In this document: positions 12,166-20,236 of the stretch, one piece after another
Numbering within the stretch: position 1 is the first letter of the stretch
Layout of the letters: each line of letters opens with the position of its first letter
IMG/VR virus record: IMGVR_UViG_3300008120_000563
Coordinates: 1-20,236 of that record
Strand: one strand, 5' to 3'
Length of the DNA stretch: 20,236 bases
Source of the DNA: a virus
Program-made: the position numbers and the translations under genes
Notes under the pieces: generated by a model
What the model was told of the DNA's origin: nothing
Databases searched by the model: none
Seen by the model: only the letters and a program-made list of their open reading frames with translations

Positions 12166-12627
12166 CTATGTTTTTTGTTTATTCATTTCTTCTAAAAATT
12201 CAGGTGAACCAATCCAATGTTTTCCATTGTCTATTGTCCAAACAAAATTATATTTATTATCTGTTGCATAAGTAACAAACCAACTTAAAACTTTTGCATC
12301 TAAAAAAGTTCCAGCTTTATGTAATTCAATGTATTCAATTTCATTAATTTTTCTAAAATCTAAAATAGCATTAGAAATATTTGGTTTCATCCATTCAGGA
12401 ATATCTGCATTTACTAACCAAGCACATTTGTAAGAAGCACAAGGATTGTTTGGTCTTATTTTGTATACAGAGCAACCTTCATTTAATTTAACAAAATGAC
12501 AAGGTTTTCCACTGTAAAAAGTTTTTCCAAAAACTTCTCCAGATAACGAACCTTCGCAGCATTTTGTACAATCTGAACAAGATCTTTGTTTTAATAAATT
12601 TTCACCAACTAAAGAATTTTGAGTCAT
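12166..12627 (-). CDS. YkgJ-like CxxCxxCC metal-binding protein
   Basis: A 153-residue protein with a cysteine block CSDCTKCC (17-24), then Cys43, Cys52, Cys63 and Cys68 in C-H-F, C-S-V-Y, RPNNPC and YKC contexts. This is the YkgJ/UPF0153 pattern of zinc- or iron-chelating proteins, whose function is unproven. The remaining 85 residues are mixed helices and strands (EWMKPNISNAIL, FVWTIDNGKHW). It is very A+T-rich (14 G or C of 60 in bases 12241-12300), unlike the tail gene, so it was probably acquired with its neighbour. ATG 12627 overlaps the previous stop as ATGA, with AAGGA upstream. A redox, iron or protein modification role in fibre assembly cannot be told. Confidence 0.75.
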   Translation of the reverse strand: MTQNSLVGENLLKQRSCSDCTKCCEGSLSGEVFGKTFYSGKPCHFVKLNEGCSVYKIRPNNPCASYKCAWLVNADIPEWMKPNISNAILDFRKINEIEYIELHKAGTFLDAKVLSWFVTYATDNKYNFVWTIDNGKHWIGSPEFLEEMNKQKT

Positions 12628-13307
12628 TTATATTCCTTGGTTGAACGAAAAAATGTTTTATAAGAATCAAATAATTTTGTTCGCAATAATACATTAATTT
12701 TATTTTGATTTTCTATATCTTGTTTATTACCTAAACTCATTTCCCAAGATTCGCGTTTGAATGGAATTACTTGTGCTATCGGAGTACCAGCAGGAATTAA
12801 TCCTTCAAATTTTATATCATTAAGAACAAAAGGAAAATTAACTGGAGACGTATATTCGTCAGTATCTACAATTCCTGGAAGAATTGTAAAGATAGATTCT
12901 CTATGGAATGGAGGAACAAAAAGTGTTGAATATCCTTTAGGTGTTTTTATTCCCCAAGGATTTATCCATTTAGGATAAGGAACTTCATTATATGTAGGAT
13001 GTGTTGGTGCTTGTTCTACTGGATGCCAACTTATAGGATTAAAAGAAGGCCATTCATAGTATGGTAAATTATCGTTATTACTTACATAAACATCTACATA
13101 AGTAGTAATAATATATCCATTAGTTATAGCATCAAATACTGGCATACATCGTTTAATAGTTCCTAATGTGCCGCCACTACCATTAGGTTTTTTAGAATCG
13201 TTGATGTATGATGACATATTTTTATACCATTCAGGTATAAATTTATTTGATGATTTAGGTTTATATTCTTCTGGTACACCTAAAACGTCAGTAAAGATAA
13301 TGTTCAT
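12624..13307 (-). CDS. Conserved phage protein of unknown function (DUF6065-like)
   Basis: A 227-residue protein with MNIIFTDVLGVPEEYKPKSS, KFIPEWYKNM, GTIKRCMPVFDAITNGYIIT, a middle Trp/Pro-rich part (WPSFNPISWHP) and EGLIPAGTPIAQVIPFKRES. This resembles a protein family I recall from marine and freshwater phages in which a capped cysteine and IPAGTPIAQVIPF are conserved; the DUF number is from memory. It could be an enzyme or a fibre-associated protein. It has AAGGAGG five bases before ATG 13307, an unusually strong ribosome site, and overlaps the YkgJ-like gene by four bases, so the two are likely to work together. No catalytic motif is seen. Confidence 0.55.
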   Translation of the reverse strand: MNIIFTDVLGVPEEYKPKSSNKFIPEWYKNMSSYINDSKKPNGSGGTLGTIKRCMPVFDAITNGYIITTYVDVYVSNNDNLPYYEWPSFNPISWHPVEQAPTHPTYNEVPYPKWINPWGIKTPKGYSTLFVPPFHRESIFTILPGIVDTDEYTSPVNFPFVLNDIKFEGLIPAGTPIAQVIPFKRESWEMSLGNKQDIENQNKINVLLRTKLFDSYKTFFRSTKEYK

Positions 13308-13322
13308 TAAAGCCTCCTTTTA

Positions 13323-13643
13323 TTAAGGTGACTCTACCACAACCCAACTTCTTGTATCATCATTCCAAAATACGTTATCTCCTTCTGGTTTTGGGACAGG
13401 GGGTACCCAAGTAGACCCATCCCAAATAAAATAATCTAATACAGGAATTGTCCTAAATTGACCATTAACCCAAGTGCCGCCTTTATAGGCAATCCCATTA
13501 TCACAACAACATACCACTTCGTCAGCATCAAAATTTAATTTTATTTGATTCAATAATTCGGGATCGTGATTTTCAAAAGCAAATACTCCTGTAACAATTG
13601 TATTTTTTACAGTAGCGTGTGGATGATTTTCTAAATGTTCCAT
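13323..13643 (-). CDS. Small fibre-associated hypothetical protein
   Basis: A 106-residue protein. The N-terminal part has NTIVTGVFAFENHDPELLN and VVCCCDNGIAYKGG. The C-terminal part has the double motif FIWDGSTWVPPVPKP followed by NVFWNDDTRSWVV, a W-x4-W and W-N-x-x-T-x-x-W pattern I associate with tail-fibre neighbours in cyanophages and related phages. It might be a tail-fibre chaperone or a minor structural piece. It is at the edge of the A+T-rich segment. No Shine-Dalgarno of note and no known catalytic motif. Confidence 0.55.
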   Translation of the reverse strand: MEHLENHPHATVKNTIVTGVFAFENHDPELLNQIKLNFDADEVVCCCDNGIAYKGGTWVNGQFRTIPVLDYFIWDGSTWVPPVPKPEGDNVFWNDDTRSWVVVESP

Positions 13644-13650
13644 AATTATC

Positions 13651-14886
13651 CTATACCGTGTAAACTAACACTTGTCCAGTAGCACCATTGCCGCCATTAC
13701 CTGAGTTACCAGCATTACCAATATTCTCTCCATTAACAATAACACGCCAAGTTCCAATACCGCCGCCTCCGCCTCCGCCAGCGCCTCGTGTATTTGCTGC
13801 ATTGCCGTTTCCTGCTGTACTTGCACTACCGCCACCTTTATTGGTATTAGTAACAGCATTGCCGCCACTACCACCATTTCCGGCGCCATTACCACCAGTT
13901 CCGCCAGCTCCGCCAGATACGCTTTGTCCAAGGTTTCTTGACTGTCCTCCAGAACCACCACCTGCACCGCCTCCACCAGCAGTATATGTTATAAGACCTG
14001 CTTGATTAAGAGTTACGCTAGATCCGTTATCACCAGAAGGACCTGTTGAACCGTTGGTAGCTCCGTTGTTTGCGTTAAAACCACTACTTCCTCCAGTTCC
14101 ACCGCTTGCAGTTACTGCTGTTACGTTAGCAGTTCCGCTTCCTCCGCTACCTCCAGCTATGCCAGAAGTAACTCCGTTACCACTAAATTGATTATAATTG
14201 CTAAGGCCTGTGAGTCCAGGATTTCCGCCATTTGCAGTTGCTAAATTTCCAAATGCGGAAGGGCTACCGCCATTACCATTAGCATTAAAATCATTAGATC
14301 CATTACCAGCAACTCCAACAGTAATAACGTAAGTATCTCCTGGTGTTACTGAATATTCAGAAAATGCAACTAACCCTCCGCCGCCTGCACCTGATGCGGC
14401 AATTCTTCCTGGGTTAGCACTACCAGGTCCACCTCTGCCACCTCCGCCTCCACCACCAGAAGCATAAACAGCAATTTTGGTTACGCCAGAAGGTACTGTC
14501 CAGTTTTGACTTGTGTTAGCAGTAAGTGCAAGAGTATATGCAGGTTGTACAGGTGTAACTGAATTAGATGATGCAGAATAACCACTATCACCGATACTAT
14601 TAGTAGCTTTTACTTTGAATGTATAAGCAGTACCAGCAGTCAACCCAGACACAGTAATAGGGCTAGATGTTCCTGTAGCCGTAATACTGCCTGGAGTTGA
14701 GATCGCTGTATAACTAGTTCCAACTACCTGACCAGGAGTAAAGGCAACATTGACGGTTGTGCCGGTACCACCATCCGTTGCTGTACCAATGGTTGGTATA
14801 GACGGAATTGATAACTGGTTAGCCAGCATCGAGTCGTACTTAGGACTATTAAGAATGCTCGAAAGCGACAGCCGTGTAATTGCCAT
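13651..14886 (-). CDS. Fibronectin-III plus glycine-rich tail fibre protein
   Basis: A 411-residue fibre. After a short N-terminal helix, residues about 27-112 form a fibronectin type III domain (SGLTAGTAYTFKVKATNSIG). Then QNWTVPSGVTKIAVYASGGG begins a glycine-rich domain with many Gly-Gly-X and Asn-Gly runs to the C-terminus (RGAGGGGGGGIGTWRVIVN, TGQVLVYTV). Gly-rich domains of this type form the polyglycine-helix receptor-binding tips of some phage fibres, as in the S16/Mu-type and DUF-type adhesins. It probably contacts the host surface. AAGGA lies in the leader before ATG 14886. Glycine codons give the region its 3-base periodicity, which creates false frames on the plus strand. Confidence 0.75.
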   Translation of the reverse strand: MAITRLSLSSILNSPKYDSMLANQLSIPSIPTIGTATDGGTGTTVNVAFTPGQVVGTSYTAISTPGSITATGTSSPITVSGLTAGTAYTFKVKATNSIGDSGYSASSNSVTPVQPAYTLALTANTSQNWTVPSGVTKIAVYASGGGGGGGRGGPGSANPGRIAASGAGGGGLVAFSEYSVTPGDTYVITVGVAGNGSNDFNANGNGGSPSAFGNLATANGGNPGLTGLSNYNQFSGNGVTSGIAGGSGGSGTANVTAVTASGGTGGSSGFNANNGATNGSTGPSGDNGSSVTLNQAGLITYTAGGGGAGGGSGGQSRNLGQSVSGGAGGTGGNGAGNGGSGGNAVTNTNKGGGSASTAGNGNAANTRGAGGGGGGGIGTWRVIVNGENIGNAGNSGNGGNGATGQVLVYTV

Positions 14887-14906
14887 TGAGTCTTTATCCT
14901 TTTAGG

Positions 14907-15041
14907 TTAGTTGTTAATGCTCTTTAGATATGCCTGATAATCAGAGTTTGCAGGGTCTGTGCCAAAAGATGTGCGCACCCCATCTTCTTCATACCAGATA
15001 ACTGTTGTTCCCATAAACTCTTCTACATTGTATTTTCTCAT
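14907..15041 (-). CDS. Small hypothetical protein (44 aa) between fibre genes
   Basis: Starts MRKYNVEEFMGTTVIWYEED and ends DYQAYLKSINN, with the segment RTSFGTDPANSD in the middle. The same kind of ending, S-F-G-T-D-P-A-N-x-D-Y-Q-x-Y-L, recurs in small proteins next to phage fibre genes. GGAG lies five bases upstream and the ATG overlaps the preceding stop as TAATG, so it is real and coupled to the fibre above. It might be a fibre assembly partner. Function unknown. Confidence 0.7.
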   Translation of the reverse strand: MRKYNVEEFMGTTVIWYEEDGVRTSFGTDPANSDYQAYLKSINN

Positions 15042-16069
15042 TATATCTCCGCATTAAAGGCAATAGATGCTGACGCATTGTTTGTTCTTGCTGCTCCTGC
15101 TTGACCTGCCACGCTTGAGATTTCGCTCAAATTGTAAATTAAAGCAGTTTCATTAGTTGCATACGCTATAGAAAAAGAATTGAATAAATCAGTTCCAGCG
15201 TTTCTATCTGCCGCGTAATAATCTGTTCCCGATGTGGCTACTAAGGATGGAGCAATTCGCATTGAAACAGGAAAAAATACACCCACATAAAGTTGCGAAC
15301 TGCTATAAAAAGAACCTATGCCTACCATTAAGTTAGTAGCACCTGAAACCATTGTGTTGTAATACCTTTGGCATAAGGATAACTCACCAGGCACACTGCC
15401 TCCAGCGCGGCTAAAGGTTGTGGCAGTTGTGCCTAGTTCTAGTTGAACGCCAGTTACCTCGAAGTAATCGTTAGTGCTTGCAGTACCAGTTGGAGTTGCC
15501 GCAAAGAAAACTGAAAGTTCAGTTACGGTTGTAGGTACTGTTGCAGTTATTGTAAAACGTTGCCAAGTTGTTGTAAGAGCTAAGTCTTGAGTAGCAATAA
15601 CTGCTCCACCAGTGTAAGCACCAGTAATAATATTTTGGTCTGTTCCTGTACCACCATATAGAGTTACACCGATTAAACTGCTTGTTGGTGAAAAGTTGGC
15701 ACCTTTGCGAGCATAAAAACTAAAAGTAACAGGTTTTCCTGCTAATGGAATTGAGTTTACGCTTTCAAATTGATTAGCAAAATAATAAACAGTTGTTCCA
15801 GTCTGACCAGAATCGCGTTGAATACGAGCACAGTATTGAATATTAGGTAGATTGGTTGTATCACTTGTTGCCTGACGAGAGACAGTCATTGCTTGAGATG
15901 CGTTGTTTTTTAATTGCCATCTATCGGCTGTATAAGGTGTTGTTGATGCAGATGCGGCAATAGATGTACCCCTTTGCCATATATCCATACCACCATTGAT
16001 GATGGCGTTCTTACCAGCAGCCTGAAGGCTGTTGATAGTATTGCCACCGCTAAATAAATTGATAGCCAT
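15041..16069 (-). CDS. Tail fibre protein with carbohydrate-binding-like domain
   Basis: A 342-residue protein. After a short N-terminus, KNAIINGGMDIWQRGTSI and YTADRWQL (residues about 20-52) mark the start of a jelly-roll domain often found in phage fibres, ending near VTGVQLELGTTATTFSR (about 205-222). The middle resembles CBM4/9-type carbohydrate-binding modules (FSFYARKGANFS, WQRFTITATVP). The C-terminal part is a separate strand-rich domain, perhaps a trimerisation or receptor-binding tip. It probably recognises host glycans. ATG 16069 overlaps the preceding stop as TAATG. Confidence 0.75.
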   Translation of the reverse strand: MAINLFSGGNTINSLQAAGKNAIINGGMDIWQRGTSIAASASTTPYTADRWQLKNNASQAMTVSRQATSDTTNLPNIQYCARIQRDSGQTGTTVYYFANQFESVNSIPLAGKPVTFSFYARKGANFSPTSSLIGVTLYGGTGTDQNIITGAYTGGAVIATQDLALTTTWQRFTITATVPTTVTELSVFFAATPTGTASTNDYFEVTGVQLELGTTATTFSRAGGSVPGELSLCQRYYNTMVSGATNLMVGIGSFYSSSQLYVGVFFPVSMRIAPSLVATSGTDYYAADRNAGTDLFNSFSIAYATNETALIYNLSEISSVAGQAGAARTNNASASIAFNAEI

Positions 16070-16398
16070 TAAGCAATCTCGCTTCCAAATGCTGTAAATG
16101 ATAGTGTTGCACTTGAAGCATAAATAGTTACGATATCTGTTGCTGCAAGTGTGATGCCAAGTGTCAGAGCTGTAGAATCAGCAGCGCCTACTGTTACGTC
16201 ATATGCTAGGTACTGAGATGCAGCAAGTGTTGCTCCACCTACGCGTACTGCTAGACGGAATGTTGCAGCAGTTGATGCTTGATTACATACAACAAGTGTT
16301 GAGATAACTGCCTGAGTTGCAGCCGGTACTGTGTATAGAGTCGTTGCTGTTGTTGCCGATGGGTTTGATTGCCCAAGGACTTTATATGATGTTGCCAT
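16069..16398 (-). CDS. Small virion structural protein, beta-sandwich
   Basis: A 109-residue protein starting MATSYKVLGQSNPSATTATT. It is rich in Thr, Ala and Val with alternating strand patterns (LYTVPAATQAVISTLVVCNQ, FRLAVRVGGATL) and ends TLSFTAFGSEIA. Such proteins are frequent in marine and freshwater phage tail regions and are thought to decorate or tip fibres. No enzymatic motif. It overlaps the next gene's start by one base. Confidence 0.65.
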   Translation of the reverse strand: MATSYKVLGQSNPSATTATTLYTVPAATQAVISTLVVCNQASTAATFRLAVRVGGATLAASQYLAYDVTVGAADSTALTLGITLAATDIVTIYASSATLSFTAFGSEIA

Positions 16399-16421
16399 TG
16401 TTTTCTTTTCTCCTTAGTTGT

Positions 16422-16937
16422 TTATCCACCCATAAGCATCAGCATATCTGCTGTGCTGGCGCTACTTTCTGGAACCGACCATTTGACTCCAGAAGCCTGT
16501 GTTGAATCTGCTGTTAGGATTGCGGTATTAGTACCGACTCCCAATCGAGCAACAGTTCCTGCTGCAGTTGCTACAACTATATCTCCCTTAGCGGTTGATA
16601 GTGTTGCTGGCGAACTGAGATTAAAGTAATTAAGATCATCGCTGGTCAGTACGTGCTTAACTGATGCACCAGCTGTATGTGTAATAGCACTTGTTCCTGC
16701 ACGTCCACGTACTACTGTTAACGTATCAGATGAGATTGCTGTAACGAATACGATTTCTTCGTTCTGTGTATCTACATCCAAGGCAATAGTGAACTGGTCT
16801 ACGTTACCTGCTGTGAGGGTAACACCACCCATAAGCGCTGAACCAGTACCAGTAGCAACTGTGATTGTTGTATCACTACTAGATATAGTTGACGCAAGCG
16901 TTGTCTGAACGCTGGTGGAACTGTATTTACGTGTCAT
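16422..16937 (-). CDS. Tail fibre-like protein with KGD-VVATAAGTVARL motif
   Basis: A 171-residue protein. The N-terminal half is strand-rich (TLASTISSSDTTITVATGTG, EEIVFVTAISSDTLTVVRGR). The C-terminal half has TAKGDIVVATAAGTVARLGV and GTNTAILTADSTQASGVKW, a repeat-like motif seen in many phage fibre and tail-tip proteins where an independent fold joins a longer shaft. It ends in a short Met/Gly tail (MLMLMGG). Probably a structural fibre adapter. The exact part in the particle is unknown. Confidence 0.65.
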   Translation of the reverse strand: MTRKYSSTSVQTTLASTISSSDTTITVATGTGSALMGGVTLTAGNVDQFTIALDVDTQNEEIVFVTAISSDTLTVVRGRAGTSAITHTAGASVKHVLTSDDLNYFNLSSPATLSTAKGDIVVATAAGTVARLGVGTNTAILTADSTQASGVKWSVPESSASTADMLMLMGG

Positions 16938-16950
16938 TTATTAGCCTGCC

Positions 16951-17818
16951 TTATGATGTGTAGTGAACACGGATAGGGAACTTGTCTTGCAGTTTGAGTG
17001 ACTCTTCAGTTAAGCGTTGGTTGTAGAGTGCAAAGATGTAACGAGATGAAGCAACGCCAGCACTGGAAGGAATCTTTGTATCGTTCAAGTCAGCCTCAGC
17101 TGAAGATAAGTTGATACGACCTGAATCTACATATGAGAGCAACTTGTATGATGCACCAAGTGTTACTACATCGCGGCAAGAATCAGGTAGTCCAGTCACA
17201 TCTGCAAAGTCATCGGTGTTAGCATCGAGTGTATTAGCAGTAGTTGTGTAATAGACCTGAACTGTGCGTCCTGGTTGAATGTTCTCATAGATGTTAATTG
17301 TGTTAGTTGTGTTAAACGCTGATACGTTAGCCATAGGATCTGCACGCCAACGGTTAATTGGTAGCCACTCTAGGCTTGAGCCAGTTGTCTGCCAAGATGC
17401 GTAGATGATAGATTCGCAGTCATCTGGTAGCGGATATGTGGTCTGGCTTGCATTAAAAGTAAATGTTGTTGAGTTAATTGCCCATAGTTTCGGATAGAAA
17501 CTGTTGATAGTATCGTTGATAGCCTGCTTGATAACGGTACGTGGAAACGTTGGTGTCAGTGTTACTTGAGCGTACTGAGCGTGTGGTGCTGGCGCTGTTC
17601 CTTGCCATCCACGACCAAAGCCTGGAGCTGCGTTAAGAGTATTGTTTGTTGAGTTAAAGTTATCAATCCAGATAAGTTCGTCATCAATTTCAATGATGCC
17701 TTTTGCTAAGTTGCTAGATGAACCAACTTGAATTGCTAGGTCTGTTGTATTGATTGCGCTGTTGAGATAAGTAATTCTATCTTGGCGCAGGGTGTAGCCA
17801 GCCAGTGAGGATCGTACT

Positions 17819-17847
<29 letters not shown>
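16951..17847 (-). CDS. Virion protein, head-tail connector/adaptor-like
   Basis: A 298-residue protein with MATLAEMVDEVRSSLAGYTL at the N-terminus, IIEIDDELIWIDNF, then RTVIKQAINDTINSFYPKLW and YPLPDDCESIIYASWQ, followed by strand-rich segments. I recall proteins with this order in actinophage structural modules next to tail genes, where they are usually called connector or minor tail proteins. No enzyme motif is visible. The gene overlaps the glycosyltransferase by 29 bases at its 5' end (17819-17847); the start MATL is supported by AAAGG upstream. Confidence 0.6.
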
Positions 17848-20168
<2,321 letters not shown>

Positions 20169-20169
<1 letters not shown>

Positions 20170-20236
20170 CAGGAAGAGACCGCTCTGAGAGCTGCCGCTG
20201 CAGGTAAGCCAGAAGTACCAGCGATATAATTACATA
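20169..20236 (-). CDS. Partial CDS, C-terminus of an upstream structural gene
   Basis: Open from the right edge of the window to TGA 20169-20171. The last residues are CNYIAGTSGLPAAAALRAVS followed by one Ser and the stop. It overlaps the next ATG by one base, so it is in the same operon. Too little is visible to name it. Confidence 0.55.

Larger units (their letters stand above)
12166..13643. other. A+T-rich insert within the tail operon
   Basis: Three consecutive genes have much lower G+C than their neighbours: 10/60 in 12661-12720 and 14/60 in 12241-12300, against 23/60 in 10081-10140 and 26/60 in 11761-11820. They have operon-style spacing and strong ribosome sites, so they are functional genes, but they look like cargo from another phage lineage. 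No direct repeats or mobile-element ends are visible at the edges. Confidence 0.6.

Noticed and set aside
13688-14005. Plus-strand Pro-rich frame opposite the glycine-rich fibre
   Set aside because: Antisense shadow of Gly and Thr codons of the 13651-14886 gene, with no ribosome site.

Overview
This window looks like part of the genome of a tailed bacteriophage of an actinobacterium. The WhiB-like regulator (5798-6064) is a family essentially confined to actinobacteria and their phages. The genes are short, tightly packed and often overlap by 1-11 bases. The replication, nuclease, tail-fibre and lysis genes are of phage type. Moderate base composition (about 40% G+C in the lines I counted) together with the gene set would fit a phage of small-genome freshwater actinobacteria, but that host assignment is inference. 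No capsid, terminase, portal or tape-measure gene lies inside the window.

Layout. (1) 20-1084, plus strand: a membrane-anchored lytic transglycosylase and a small C5-cytosine DNA methyltransferase-like protein, closed by a hairpin terminator. (2) 8182 down to 1153, minus strand: an early/replication operon. In transcription order it holds a proteasome-beta/HslV-like Ntn hydrolase, a small protein, a Cas4-like PD-(D/E)XK nuclease with four cysteines, a protein with a Cys/His tail, WhiB, a RecA/DnaB-type ATPase, a small protein, a Holliday-junction-resolvase-like nuclease, a zinc-finger-like protein, an acidic small protein, a Cys-rich small protein, a primase split into separate zinc-finger and Toprim genes, an Nmad1/DUF1599 protein, a sigma-like factor, two tiny overlapping ORFs, an FmdB-type zinc ribbon and a SAM methyltransferase. 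(3) 8260-8917, plus strand: a divergent pair, a five-cysteine protein and an HNH nuclease. (4) 20236 down to 9058, minus strand: the end of the structural operon. It holds several virion or fibre proteins, a collagen-like protein, a glycosyltransferase with TPR repeats, a connector-like protein, carbohydrate-binding-like and glycine-rich fibres, an A+T-rich insert with a YkgJ-like protein, a large tail protein, and then a lysis module (small membrane protein, M15-type endolysin, holin-like protein). It ends at a strong terminator at 8991-9032, convergent with region 3.

Five small genes read directly from the sequence are included: FmdB-like 1730-1903, acidic 3991-4149, 4773-4931, 14907-15041, and the tiny pair 1900-2080. 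The FmdB gene with its downstream Shine-Dalgarno moves the start of the methyltransferase to the GTG at 1728.

The most interesting points are these: a proteasome-like protease as the first early gene; a split primase whose Toprim half appears to have lost the segment carrying its catalytic glutamate; a divergent promoter region where both first genes lack a Shine-Dalgarno but have a -10-like TANNNT box 6-7 bases before the start codon, as in leaderless actinobacterial mRNAs; and a glycosyltransferase directly beside a Gly-X-Thr collagen-like fibre, which suggests the fibre is glycosylated. I see no single clearly new multi-gene system.
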